Source of the DNA: Nonlabens sp. MB-3u-79
GTDB lineage: Bacteria > Bacteroidota > Bacteroidia > Flavobacteriales > Flavobacteriaceae
Direction of reading: 5' to 3'
DNA: 64,000 bases
NCBI RefSeq assembly: GCF_002831625.1
Contig: NZ_CP025116.1
Span: forward strand, 1,364,001 to 1,428,000
The notes beneath the pieces were generated by a model, which searched no databases, was not told where the DNA came from, and worked only from the letters and a program-made list of their open reading frames with translations. Both the position numbers and the translations under genes were made by a program. Below are positions 51,510 to 60,455 of this stretch, in pieces (position 1 is the first letter of the stretch; the number at the start of each line of letters is the position of its first letter).

Positions 51510-52672
51510 AATGATTGGGCAAGTCGCAAGCTGGTAAATTGCCATCTAAGTGGCGCGTGAAAAAAGTTTCTATAAGTAGGTCGCATATGATTTGCGGGTG
51601 TTGCGATAGAGCTGCCTCGCAGTACTTTTTGGTTGACCATAAATTTACCGTTGTACTCGCCTAGAGCACCCTCTGGTTTTTGATAGTTAGGATAGGGAAG
51701 GTAGGCACTTTCTGTCCATTCCCATCGGTTTCCATGGTTGAAGTTGGACTGAGCAACTTCCCATTCAAACTCGGTAGGCAAACGCATCCCTTTCCACTGT
51801 GCAAAAGCAAATGCTTCATAATATGAAATATGAGTAACGGCTGCAGCCGGATTAATTTCCTTTGAACCGCTTAATAAATACTGAGCCCACTTGCCGTTTT
51901 CATGATGCCAATACATAGGTGCAACAATGGCGTTTTTATGTACCCAATCCCATCCTTCAGTATGCCATATCATCGCGTTAGAATAACCACCGTCATTTAT
52001 GAACGCTATCCATTCTCCGTTAGTAACTAATGAATTACAGATAGCATAAGGTTCTAAAAACACCCGATGTCTCGGCAGTTCATTATCGTAACAAAATTCC
52101 TTAGAATCGTGGCCTATGGCATAAACACCTTCTTTTATTTCTGTAAAATCACAAGGGGTGTTTTCAAGGAGTTCTTCATTGGAAACGCTGCCGTATTCTG
52201 GTTGTAAAGGATTGTTTCCTAAAATATACTTGATGTCGGTAAGTAGTAATTCTTGATGTTGTTTTTCATGATGAATGCCTATTTCTAAGACTGGAATTAG
52301 CTCTTCTGTCAGGTGATTTTCTATCAACTGTTGCATGTGAGAAGTTACATAGGCTCGGTACAGGTAAATCTCTTTTACACTAGGTCTTGAAAGATTACCG
52401 CGATCAGTTCGTACCACTCGTTTCCCTATACTTTCATAATAGCTATTGAAAACAAAGGCGTAGCTTTTGTGATACCTCTTGTAATTAGGGAGGTGTGCAT
52501 CCAGTAAAAATTCTTCAAAAAACCAAGTCGTATGGCCTAGATGCCACTTGGGGGGCGACACATCTACGATAGGCTGTACCACATAATCTTCTGTTTCTAA
52601 TGGTTGACATATACGTTCTGTAGCGGTTCGTGTTTCGATAAAAAGTTGAAGAAGTTGCTTGGTAGAAATCAT
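51506..52672 (-). CDS. egtB: Ergothioneine biosynthesis sulfoxide synthase EgtB
   Basis: Non-haem iron enzyme joining hercynine and a thiol donor through a C-S bond. 388 aa. The N-terminal DinB-like domain has iron ligands H47 (HLGHTTWFFEEF), H135 and H139 (HHEKQHQELL). The C-terminal FGE-sulfatase-like domain runs from about 190 (GEWIAFINDGGY, LPTEFEWEVAQ, VLRGSSIATP, MRPTYRNFF). No egtA, egtC or egtE is adjacent, so it may use cysteine directly or the other steps are elsewhere. Operon with egtD. Confidence 0.94.
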   Translation of the reverse strand: MISTKQLLQLFIETRTATERICQPLETEDYVVQPIVDVSPPKWHLGHTTWFFEEFLLDAHLPNYKRYHKSYAFVFNSYYESIGKRVVRTDRGNLSRPSVKEIYLYRAYVTSHMQQLIENHLTEELIPVLEIGIHHEKQHQELLLTDIKYILGNNPLQPEYGSVSNEELLENTPCDFTEIKEGVYAIGHDSKEFCYDNELPRHRVFLEPYAICNSLVTNGEWIAFINDGGYSNAMIWHTEGWDWVHKNAIVAPMYWHHENGKWAQYLLSGSKEINPAAAVTHISYYEAFAFAQWKGMRLPTEFEWEVAQSNFNHGNRWEWTESAYLPYPNYQKPEGALGEYNGKFMVNQKVLRGSSIATPANHMRPTYRNFFHAPLRWQFTSLRLAQSL

Positions 52673-52703
52673 TTACTCAAAGTTAGGGTGTTTTTGCGTA
52701 TTA

Positions 52704-52718
52704 CGCTTTCGCGAAAGC
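52704..52718. repeat. GCTTTCGCGAAAGC palindrome, copy 10
   Basis: Perfect core in the short gap between egtB and the small membrane-protein gene. Confidence 0.9.
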
Positions 52719-52719
52719 T

Positions 52720-52971
52720 TTAACCTCCAGTTAAATTGATTTTGAAGATACATTCTTTCCTTAAATATTGTTGTACTAATTCAAAAATAAAGATAGCTGG
52801 AACAAATAAAATGGTCTCGTCCCATCTGTTATTATAGTTGTAATGTCTGGGTGGGAGCGGCTCTTTGTGTTTGGTATGATACCTGACGAGCCTAATTCCA
52901 AAAACAATAATTACTGCTGCAACCAAAACGATCACAATCAATACAAAAGCTTTGGGTATAGCGTCTTTCAT
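52720..52971 (-). CDS. Small membrane protein
   Basis: About 83 aa. One hydrophobic helix near the N-terminus (AFVLIVIVLVAAVIIVFGIRLV), a basic loop, and a weaker second segment (ETILFVPAIFIFELVQQYL). The in-frame sequence before the ATG is also open and coiled-coil-like (EKEQVQRLQRAL), with GTG at 52995, so the true start may be further up. No family recognised. The stop lies directly beside a palindrome copy. Confidence 0.5.
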   Translation of the reverse strand: MKDAIPKAFVLIVIVLVAAVIIVFGIRLVRYHTKHKEPLPPRHYNYNNRWDETILFVPAIFIFELVQQYLRKECIFKINLTGG

Positions 52972-53140
52972 CAAAGCTCGTTGTAGTCTTTGCACCTGCT
53001 CTTTCTCCTGAACTCTTAGCTGCTTTTCCCGTCTTTAATTCTTTTTTTTTCTAGGGCTTTGTAATAAGTTTCTGGGGGAATAAGTTTATAATTCCTAGTT
53101 TTAGCCTCCTGGAGGTTGATAGGAATTTGATAAGACTAGC

Positions 53141-53965
53141 TTAAACAGCAACTATGCCTTTAATCGCAGGATGTGGATCGTAATTTTCTAAACTGAAATC
53201 TTCATACTTAAAATCAAATATATTTTTGATTTCGGGATTCAGTTTCATTTGTGGTAATGCTCTCGGTTCTCTAGTCAGTTGCAGTTCTACCTGCTCTCTT
53301 AAGTTGTTGTAAATATGTACATCACCAAAGCTGTGGATAAAATCGCCACATTCCAAATCGCATACCTGCGCGACCATCATGGTTAACAAAGCATAGCTTG
53401 CAATGTTAAAAGGAACGCCTAGAAACACATCAGCGCTTCTCTGATAGAGTTGACAGCTCAACTTATTGTCAGCCACATAGAATTGGAAAAATGCGTGGCA
53501 AGGTGGTAAAGCAGCTTTACCATTTTCTACATTTTCTGAAAAACTTTTACCAGTATCAGGAAGCACGCTCGGATTCCATGCGCTTACCATCATACGGCGA
53601 CTGTTAGGGTTGGTCTTTAAGGTGTGTATGACGTCTTTGATTTGATCTATTCCTTCATCATTCCAATTGCGCCACTGGTGTCCATAAACAGGGCCAAGAT
53701 CGCCATTCTCATCAGCCCATTCATTCCATATTCTTACGTTATGATCTTTGAGGTACTGAATGTTAGTGTCTCCAGATAGCAACCACAGCAGTTCGTGAAT
53801 AATGGATTTTAAGTGTACCTTTTTTGTTGTTACTAAGGGAAAGCCTTTTTGAAGATTAAAACGCATTTGATAGCCGAAAAGGCTGCGGGTTCCAGTTCCA
53901 GTGCGATCACCTTTGTCGGTTCCGTTTTCTAAAATATCTTGAAGTAAATCTTGGTATTGTTTCAT
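53141..53965 (-). CDS. thyA: Thymidylate synthase
   Basis: Makes dTMP from dUMP and methylene-tetrahydrofolate. 274 aa. Dimer and substrate motifs [39 protein letters not shown] and [10 protein letters not shown]; catalytic Cys C156 in [14 protein letters not shown]-terminal KIKGIVAV-like end ([10 protein letters not shown]). Normal length for the ThyA class. ATG 53965 matches the usual MKQYQDLL start better than 53971. Confidence 0.97.
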   Translation of the reverse strand: MKQYQDLLQDILENGTDKGDRTGTGTRSLFGYQMRFNLQKGFPLVTTKKVHLKSIIHELLWLLSGDTNIQYLKDHNVRIWNEWADENGDLGPVYGHQWRNWNDEGIDQIKDVIHTLKTNPNSRRMMVSAWNPSVLPDTGKSFSENVENGKAALPPCHAFFQFYVADNKLSCQLYQRSADVFLGVPFNIASYALLTMMVAQVCDLECGDFIHSFGDVHIYNNLREQVELQLTREPRALPQMKLNPEIKNIFDFKYEDFSLENYDPHPAIKGIVAV

Positions 53966-54070
53966 AATCAATAAAGTTGCTTTGTTGACACTTGTTAAAG
54001 CCAGACATTACAAATTACTTGAAATCTATAATTAAAAACGAATAAATGTTATCGAAGATATAAGCTTTTA

Positions 54071-54472
54071 TTAACCAGCGTGACGCTCGTCTTCATTATC
54101 AGTAAATGAATCTGCCCAAGCGACCGCACTTTCCATATTATTGAAAAAGCCAAAGGAGCCAGAATATAAAGATTGCTCTGTAGCCGCTTGAATTTTTTGT
54201 TCTAAAGTAGTTCCAACTACAGCAATTCCTATCATAGTCTTTGCATTCACAAGTTGGTATACTTTAGCGTCTACATCATGGCCAAATTCACGATTAGAGA
54301 TAAACACTATTTTTTCTTTGCCGTAATAATCGTTGATATCAGTGAGCATGCGCATGGCAATTTCATTGTTCACAATTACCCCAGAATGTAACAGGCCTAT
54401 AACGTAGTGGTCATAGCAAGACATGGAACCAAAGGTGTAATCAAACTTGTGCTTGTAAGGGATGATTTTCAA
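54071..54472 (-). CDS. Uncharacterised small protein, possibly STAS-like
   Basis: 133 aa, soluble. Alternating strands and helices (GVIVNNEIAMRMLTDINDYYGKEKIVFISNREF, KTMIGIAVVGTTLEQKIQAATEQSLY, in part) and the ending FNNMESAVAWADSF resemble a family of flavobacterial STAS/SpoIIAA-like proteins whose last helix reads F..m..Ai.Wl. The assignment is tentative. It stands alone between thyA and the nucleoside transporter. Confidence 0.6.
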   Translation of the reverse strand: MKIIPYKHKFDYTFGSMSCYDHYVIGLLHSGVIVNNEIAMRMLTDINDYYGKEKIVFISNREFGHDVDAKVYQLVNAKTMIGIAVVGTTLEQKIQAATEQSLYSGSFGFFNNMESAVAWADSFTDNEDERHAG

Positions 54473-54547
54473 GAGGGGATGTTTTTTTTAAATATGAACT
54501 TTGGCAAAAATAAACCTTTCTTTAACAAAAGCTTGGGTTTTACAAAT

Positions 54548-56260
54548 TTATCCAAATAACATTCCTGCTATGGTTGCTGTAAGCAGTGCCGCGCAAGTTC
54601 CTCCTATAAGTGCCTTAATACCAAAAGCGGCTAAGGTTTTACGTTGCCCAGGAGCAAGAACACCTATTCCTCCTATTTGTATTCCAATAGACGCAAAGTT
54701 TGCAAATCCACAAAGAGCATAAGTGGCTATAATAATCGATTTAGGATGCATTATTTTACCCGCCTCCTTAAGGTCTTTCAAAGATCCATACGCTATGAAT
54801 TCATTAAGGATGGTTTTCTCTCCCAGAAGTTGACCTACTAAAACAATATCGTCTGTATGAACACCTATAACCCATGCAATAGGTGCAAAGAGGTTCCCTA
54901 AAATGTATTGCATGGAAAAGCCGTCGTACCTACCGTTACTAGAAGATTCTATGATGGAGTTTAAACCAGTGTATTCTCCTATTAAGTCCTTTAGTCCAAA
55001 ATTCACTACGGCGATTAACGCCGTGAAAACAAGAAGCATGGCACCGACATTTACAGCTAGTTTTAATCCATCTGTGGTACCACGCGAAATGGCATCTAAT
55101 ATGTTACTACCTATTTTATCTTTAGAAACGTTAAGGGATCTGTCAATTTTAGTTTTGTCTTCTTCTGGATACAGCATTTTAGCGATTACGATTGCCGCAG
55201 GTGCACTCATTATTGATGCGGTGAGCAAGTGCTTGGTAAATAATATTTGTTGAGCTTCACTTTCGCCACCTAGAAATCCTATAAAAGCAGCAAGGACGCC
55301 ACCGGCAATAGTGGCCATGCCACCTACCATAAGACATAGCATTTCTGATTTGGTCATTTTCTCTAGATAAGGCTTGACTACCAGAGGTGCTTCTGTCTGT
55401 CCAATAAAAATATTTGCTGCAGCTGCAAGGGACTCTGCACCACTTAATCGCATTGTTTTACTCATGATCCAAGCGAGTACATAAACTACTTTTTGAAGGA
55501 TTCCTAAGTAATATAAAAGCGATGTAAATGCCGAAAAGAAAACAATAGTCGGGAGGACCTTAAAGGCAAATACATAACCCCAATTACCACTAGTGTCTAT
55601 AAAATTACCAAAAACAAACTCTGCTCCAGCTTCACTGACAGCAAGAAATCTGACAACACCAGTTGAAATAGCGTCGAAAATATAGGCTACACTCTCAAAT
55701 TTAAGAACAGAAATAGCAAAAACAATTTGTAAGGTAATACCCACTATCACCAAACGCCAGTCTATCTTTCTTTTATTCTTACTTAATACAAAGCAAAGTC
55801 CTAATATAAACAGGATCCCTAGTATTCCTCGATAAAAGCTTTCAAGGTTAAAGCCTAACTCATTAGATATTTGAACATTAGAAGAAGCGATTTTTTTTTT
55901 GATTAAAAAAGTATAAGTAACGCTCTTGTTTTTTAATAGCAAGCTATCGCCATTTACCTTTTCTAGATCAAACTGTTTAAGTTCTATTAGTGGTTCATTT
56001 GGATAAAGAGCGATAAAGTCCCCCTGTAAAATAAACCTACCACTAGAATTGAGACTATCTATTCCAGTGTAGTACTTGTAATTCTGTTTATGGAAGGAAA
56101 TGCTGTCTAGCTGTAATGGTGTTGCTTGGGAAAGATCATCTGCCGTTGCCGAGTGGAGTGCCCATGTTCCTTCTATAGGGGTATTATCTTGAGCATTTGC
56201 TATAAATGAAAAACAGATAAAAGTTAAAGCAGTAAAAAATCTGGACAGAAAAGAAATCAT
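54548..56260 (-). CDS. NupC/CNT-family nucleoside transporter with lipocalin-like N-terminal domain
   Basis: 570 aa. Residues 1-25 form a signal peptide (MISFLSRFFTALTFICFSFIANAQ). Residues about 30-135 form a small beta-rich domain (IEGTWALHSATADDLSQATPLQLDSISF, in part) of lipocalin-like type, presumably periplasmic. Then comes the concentrative nucleoside transporter core: GQTEAPLVVKPYL, MATIAGGVLAAFIGFLG and GFANFASIGIQIGGIG are family signatures. It would couple nucleoside uptake to sodium or protons. The usual CNT length is about 400 aa, so the front domain is an addition. The chosen start removes 28 residues that overlap the BFN gene end. Confidence 0.9.
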   Translation of the reverse strand: MISFLSRFFTALTFICFSFIANAQDNTPIEGTWALHSATADDLSQATPLQLDSISFHKQNYKYYTGIDSLNSSGRFILQGDFIALYPNEPLIELKQFDLEKVNGDSLLLKNKSVTYTFLIKKKIASSNVQISNELGFNLESFYRGILGILFILGLCFVLSKNKRKIDWRLVIVGITLQIVFAISVLKFESVAYIFDAISTGVVRFLAVSEAGAEFVFGNFIDTSGNWGYVFAFKVLPTIVFFSAFTSLLYYLGILQKVVYVLAWIMSKTMRLSGAESLAAAANIFIGQTEAPLVVKPYLEKMTKSEMLCLMVGGMATIAGGVLAAFIGFLGGESEAQQILFTKHLLTASIMSAPAAIVIAKMLYPEEDKTKIDRSLNVSKDKIGSNILDAISRGTTDGLKLAVNVGAMLLVFTALIAVVNFGLKDLIGEYTGLNSIIESSSNGRYDGFSMQYILGNLFAPIAWVIGVHTDDIVLVGQLLGEKTILNEFIAYGSLKDLKEAGKIMHPKSIIIATYALCGFANFASIGIQIGGIGVLAPGQRKTLAAFGIKALIGGTCAALLTATIAGMLFG

Positions 56261-56276
56261 ATTTTTGCGGAAAGGG

Positions 56277-56888
56277 TTATCGTTTAGATATTTCATCTCT
56301 GATTTGCGCGGCCAGTTCATAGTTTTCGTTAGCAACAGCTTCACCCAACATCTTTTTAAGTTCAGTTAAGGAGAATTTACTATAATCGTTTGCTTCTTCG
56401 GTTGCTGTATTGATGAGCTCATCAATCATTTCTTCACCATCTAATTCTACAACTTCCAGTTCTTTGTCTGGTTTAATGTGTTGTTGGATTCCTGCTTCTT
56501 CTAGAATATTTTCATAAGTGAAAACAGGTGCTTTGAATCTTACCGCCAGTGCGATTGCATCGCTGGTTCGGGCATCAATTATTTCTTCAATTTTATCTCT
56601 TTCACAAATAAGGCTGCTGTAGAAAACACCATCTACTAACTTGTGAATGATCACTTGTTTTACAGTAATAGAAAATCGTTGTGCAAAACTTTTAAATAAA
56701 TCATGGGTAAGAGGTCGCGGCGGACTCAGCTCTTTTTCTAAAGCGATGGCGATGCTTTGTGCTTCAAATGCTCCTATGACGATGGGTAGTTGCCTAGAGC
56801 CATCAACTTCTTTGAGCACTAATGCATAAGCACCGTTCTGAGTTTGGCTGTAAGATATGCCTCGTATTTTAAGTCGTTTTAGACTCAT
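56277..56888 (-). CDS. Bifunctional nuclease family protein (DUF151) with UVR motif
   Basis: 203 aa. The BFN/DUF151 domain spans 1-140 (SLKRLKIRGISYSQTQNGAYALVLKEVDGSRQLPIVIGAFEAQSIAIAL in part; DARTSDAIALAVRFKAPVFTYE is diagnostic). The C-terminal 30 residues (LTELKKMLGEAVANENYELAAQIRDEIS) form a UvrB/UvrC-type helical hairpin, the common architecture in Bacteroidota. Plant relatives show nuclease activity; the bacterial role is not settled. Just upstream of the nucleoside transporter in the same direction, 16 bp gap, so an operon is likely. Confidence 0.92.
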   Translation of the reverse strand: MSLKRLKIRGISYSQTQNGAYALVLKEVDGSRQLPIVIGAFEAQSIAIALEKELSPPRPLTHDLFKSFAQRFSITVKQVIIHKLVDGVFYSSLICERDKIEEIIDARTSDAIALAVRFKAPVFTYENILEEAGIQQHIKPDKELEVVELDGEEMIDELINTATEEANDYSKFSLTELKKMLGEAVANENYELAAQIRDEISKR

Positions 56889-57075
56889 GCTTAGTTAATT
56901 GCTAGAAATAGAAATCATTAGGCTTTTTCTATGTACTTAAAAATTGTTCTTTTCAAATTAAACTTTTGCCTTTACGCTGCTTAGGGTTATACGGAGCAGT
57001 TCAAAAAGCATTGATTTAACTTTAAAAATTCTGTTTTTATTTAGACCTAAAACATCTAAATGAGTTCATAAAAAA

Positions 57076-57114
57076 AGCTGTGCAAAAATGGGGATTTTCT
57101 CCTATTGCACAGCT
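57076..57114 (-). terminator. Terminator after etfA
   Basis: AGCTGTGCAA / TTGCACAGCT, 10-bp stem with A/T tracts at both ends, 40 bp beyond the etfA stop. Confidence 0.82.
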
Positions 57115-57152
57115 CTAAAAGTAAGAAATTCTTAATGAACTTATAAAGAATC

Positions 57153-58121
57153 TTAAGCGTTTTCCGCTTTAAAGGCTTTTAATTTTTCAATGAGAGCAGG
57201 AACGACTTCAAAAGCGTCACCTACCACACCATAGTCTGCTGCCTTAAAGAAAGGAGCTTCTGGGTCTGTATTGATGACTACTTTAATCTTAGAAGAGTTG
57301 ATTCCAGCAAGGTGCTGTATAGCTCCAGAAATACCTATAGCGATGTATAAGTTAGAAGCAACTGGCTTTCCTGTCTGTCCTACATGTTCTCCATGTGGTC
57401 TCCATCCCAAGTCACTTACTGGCTTTGAACAAGCTGTTGCTGCTCCTAAAACGTCTGCAAGCTCTTCAATCATTCCCCAGTTTTCTGGTCCTTTCATACC
57501 ACGACCTGCACTTACCACGACTTCAGCATCTGCTATAGTTACTTTATCAGTAGCTTTATCTACGGACTGAACATGAACAGTAAAGTCTGCATCACTTAAT
57601 GATGGAGTAAATGCTTGAACGGCACAATCAGTTGCATTTTCTTTAAGACCATAAGCGTTTTTAGATATTCCAACTAACTTTATGTCGGTAGTAATTGCTG
57701 TATTAGAAAAGGCTTTGTTTGTAAAAACAGTTCTTTTTACGGTAAAAGGTTCTGTGGAAGAAGGCATTTCGGTTACATTAGAAACATAACCCGCTTCTAA
57801 ATGCACACTTACTAGGGATCCTAAATACTTAGAATCTGCACTAGAACTGATTACTACCACTTTTGCATTTTCAGCTTTTGCGGCTTGTGCAATAGCGTTA
57901 GCATAGGCCGCAGCATTAAATTTATCTAATTTGGAATCGCTTACATTGTGCAACCTACTCACACCGTAAGTTCCTAAATCTCCAGCGTCATTAGCATGAA
58001 AAGATATAGCGGCAACATCTGTTCCCATCATATCTGCCACACCTTTTGCATAACTGGCTACTTCATAAGCAGTCTTTTTAAAACTACCGTTTTCTGATTC
58101 TGTATATACGAGTACTGACAT
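57153..58121 (-). CDS. etfA: Electron transfer flavoprotein alpha subunit
   Basis: 322 aa. N-terminal Rossmann-like half and C-terminal FAD domain with VSAGRGMKGPENW, PVSDLGWRPHGEHVGQTGKPVASNLYIAIGISGAIQHLAGI, and NTDPEAPFFKAADYGVVGD (motifs given in pieces by family convention). Takes electrons from acyl-CoA dehydrogenases and passes them to the ETF-quinone oxidoreductase. Encoded after etfB, with an unusually structured 180-bp spacer. Confidence 0.96.
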   Translation of the reverse strand: MSVLVYTESENGSFKKTAYEVASYAKGVADMMGTDVAAISFHANDAGDLGTYGVSRLHNVSDSKLDKFNAAAYANAIAQAAKAENAKVVVISSSADSKYLGSLVSVHLEAGYVSNVTEMPSSTEPFTVKRTVFTNKAFSNTAITTDIKLVGISKNAYGLKENATDCAVQAFTPSLSDADFTVHVQSVDKATDKVTIADAEVVVSAGRGMKGPENWGMIEELADVLGAATACSKPVSDLGWRPHGEHVGQTGKPVASNLYIAIGISGAIQHLAGINSSKIKVVINTDPEAPFFKAADYGVVGDAFEVVPALIEKLKAFKAENA

Positions 58122-58224
58122 ATATTTTGATTTTTATTGTAACATCCATATCTAATGGACGGTTACTTGTTTTGTTATGGTTTGGCTTTTTTACCGTATC
58201 AATTGCGGTACAAGCCTTTTTTAA

Positions 58225-58246
58225 TTTCGCTTTCGCGAAAGCGAAA
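58225..58246. repeat. CGCTTTCGCGAAAGCG palindrome, copy 11 (extended to 22 bp)
   Basis: Perfect palindrome extended by TTT and AAA on its sides, in the etfB-etfA spacer. Confidence 0.9.
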
Positions 58247-58256
58247 TACGTCACAT

Positions 58257-58292
58257 ATTAAAATACAGAATTTAATCATTCTGTATTTTAAT
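58257..58292 (-). terminator. Perfect 15-bp AT-rich hairpin after etfB
   Basis: ATTAAAATACAGAAT / ATTCTGTATTTTAAT with a 6-nt loop, directly after the etfB stop. Only four of 15 pairs are G-C and there is no separate T tract, so it may attenuate, protect or process the mRNA rather than end it. Confidence 0.55.
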
Positions 58293-58301
58293 CCTTAGCT
58301 A

Positions 58302-59048
58302 TTAAATCGCTTTTGCTTCGTTGTGAAGTAAATCGATTAATCTGTCCAGATCTCCAGCATCTACAAGAGTTACCTGGCCTTTAGGCTCTGGTTTTGTAAA
58401 GGAAATACTATTCGTTTCTGTAGTAGTATCTGTTGCTGGAATTACAGTTAATGACTTTTTACGTGCCATCATAATTCCCCTCATATTAGGAATTCTCAAG
58501 TCACTTTCTTCAACAAGACCTTTTTGACCACCTATTACCAGTGGAAGGCTTGCCGTTACAGTTTCTTTACCCCCATCGATTTCACGTACAGCAGTGGCGT
58601 TAGAGCCATCTACTTCAAGAGAAATACACGTATTAACAAAGCTAGCTCCGGTCATTGCAGCGATCATGCCTGGAACCATTCCACCGTTATAATCGATTGA
58701 TTCACGACCAGCGATGATAAGGTCATAACCACCATCTTTTACAACAGCACTTAATTGCTTTGCTACTTGATAACCGTCTGTGGCTGGCGTATCCACTCTA
58801 ATAGCCGTATCTGCACCTATAGCGAGTGCTTTTCTCAATGTTGGTTCTACTTCAGCTCCACCTACAGTAACAACATCTACACTTGCTCCTTGTTTTTCTT
58901 TGAACCACATGGCGCGAGTCAGACCAAATTCATCATTTGGATTGATCACAAATTGAACACCGCTTGTGTCAAATTGTGTATCATTATCTGTAAAATTGAT
59001 TTTGGAAGTGGTATCGGGCACGTGGCTGATACATACTAATATCTTCAT
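58302..59048 (-). CDS. etfB: Electron transfer flavoprotein beta subunit
   Basis: 248 aa. Starts MKILVCISHVPDTTSKINF; conserved NPNDEFGLTRAM, ADTAIRV, AGRESIDYNGGMVPGMIAAMTG (AMP-binding loop) and the recognition-loop segment LPLVIGGQKGLVEESDLRIPNMRGIMMARKK are all present, the last in slightly varied form. First gene of the etfBA unit. Divergent from pdhB. Confidence 0.96.
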   Translation of the reverse strand: MKILVCISHVPDTTSKINFTDNDTQFDTSGVQFVINPNDEFGLTRAMWFKEKQGASVDVVTVGGAEVEPTLRKALAIGADTAIRVDTPATDGYQVAKQLSAVVKDGGYDLIIAGRESIDYNGGMVPGMIAAMTGASFVNTCISLEVDGSNATAVREIDGGKETVTASLPLVIGGQKGLVEESDLRIPNMRGIMMARKKSLTVIPATDTTTETNSISFTKPEPKGQVTLVDAGDLDRLIDLLHNEAKAI

Positions 59049-59339
59049 ATTTTATAGTCTTTTAAATCTTTTCAATCGTTTGCGAAAATACAGAAAAAAC
59101 AAATAATAAATTATGCACGCATAATAAAACTTTGTTTAAATATTTATCGCCTATTGATTTTACATAATTTTCAAAAGCAGCGTAAGTGTTGTCTTATATA
59201 GGTTTTAGGTAAATAGTTTCAAATTTCAATGTTAATAGTAAGTAATTAGGGTATTTTTTAGCCTAAAATTCTCTAATACTAAGCTTATGTAAGTTATTTT
59301 TGTTTTCTTGAAATTTGATCACATCCATATCCTATATAT

Positions 59340-60320
59340 ATGAAGACAATACAATTCCGCGAGGCAATATGCGAAGCGATGAGTGAAGAAATGAGACGCG
59401 ACGAGACTATCTACCTGATGGGTGAAGAAGTGGCAGAATACAATGGAGCCTATAAAGCTTCTAAAGGAATGTTAGACGAGTTCGGTGCAAAGCGAGTTAT
59501 TGATACTCCTATAGCTGAGCTTGGTTTTGCTGGTATAGCTATTGGTTCTACGATGACAGGTAACCGTCCTATCGTAGAATACATGACTTTTAACTTTTCA
59601 CTAGTCGGTATCGACCAGATCATTAACAACGCCGCAAAAATACGCCAGATGTCTGGTGGACAGTTCAAGTGTCCTATCGTTTTCCGTGGTCCTACAGCAA
59701 GTGCAGGGCAACTTGCAGCAACGCACTCGCAAGCTTTTGAAAACTGGTTTGCCAACACGCCAGGTCTTAAAGTAATTGTACCATCAAATCCTTATGATGC
59801 TAAAGGGCTTCTCAAAGCTGCTATACGCGATGACGATCCAGTTATTTTTATGGAGTCTGAGCAAATGTATGGTGATAAAGGAGAAGTGCCTGAAGGGGAG
59901 TATGTACTACCTATTGGTGTTGCAGAGATAAAGAGAGAAGGAACTGATGTGACCATCGTTTCTTTTGGTAAAATTATTAAAGAAGCCTACAAAGCGGCAG
60001 AAGAGTTGGAAAAAGAGGGGATTTCTTGTGAAATCATCGATTTAAGAACCATACGTCCTTATGATAAGGAAGCGATCTTGAAGTCGGTTAAGAAAACCAA
60101 CCGATTGATAATCCTTGAAGAAGCATGGCCATTTGGTAACGTATCCACTGAGATTTCTCACATGGTACAAGCAGAGGCATTTGATTACCTCGATGCTCCT
60201 ATTTATAAAATCAATACACAAGATACTCCAGCACCTTATTCTCCAGTTTTATTTGCAGAATGGTTGCCTAACTACAAAGATGTGGTGGAAGGAGTAAAGA
60301 AAGTGATGTATAAGAACTAG
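59340..60320 (+). CDS. pdhB: Pyruvate dehydrogenase E1 component, beta subunit
   Basis: 326 aa. Thiamine-diphosphate Glu in MGEEVAEYNGAYKASKGM; DTPIAELGFAGIAIG; FNFSLVGIDQIINNAAK; HSQAFENWFANTPGLKVIVPS; and the C-terminal transketolase domain with IIDLRTIRPYDKEAILKSVKKTNR, all E1-beta signatures. Works with the alpha subunit, E2 and E3 to make acetyl-CoA. The E1 alpha gene is not beside it. TATTTTTG at 59295-59302 fits a -7 box, but no -33 partner was found. A terminator follows, so it is a single-gene unit. Confidence 0.95.
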   Translation: MKTIQFREAICEAMSEEMRRDETIYLMGEEVAEYNGAYKASKGMLDEFGAKRVIDTPIAELGFAGIAIGSTMTGNRPIVEYMTFNFSLVGIDQIINNAAKIRQMSGGQFKCPIVFRGPTASAGQLAATHSQAFENWFANTPGLKVIVPSNPYDAKGLLKAAIRDDDPVIFMESEQMYGDKGEVPEGEYVLPIGVAEIKREGTDVTIVSFGKIIKEAYKAAEELEKEGISCEIIDLRTIRPYDKEAILKSVKKTNRLIILEEAWPFGNVSTEISHMVQAEAFDYLDAPIYKINTQDTPAPYSPVLFAEWLPNYKDVVEGVKKVMYKN

Positions 60321-60341
60321 TTTTTTTATCCATAAATATGT

Positions 60342-60372
60342 AAAACCCATTTCTTATGAAATGGGTTTTTTT
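60342..60372 (+). terminator. Terminator after pdhB
   Basis: AAAACCCATTTC / GAAATGGGTTTT with a 4-nt loop and T tract, 21 bp after the stop. Confidence 0.88.
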
Positions 60373-60455
60373 AGTTTTAAAAGATCAACAGCACTTTTAT
60401 ACATTAAACACCTCCACTTAACGATAGTATTTTTACTTTTGATTTTTACCTACTT

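Noticed and set aside
50544..51545. Start of EgtD at 51545
   Set aside because: It would overlap egtB by 40 bp; the ATG at 51509 gives the standard 4-bp coupling and normal N-terminus.
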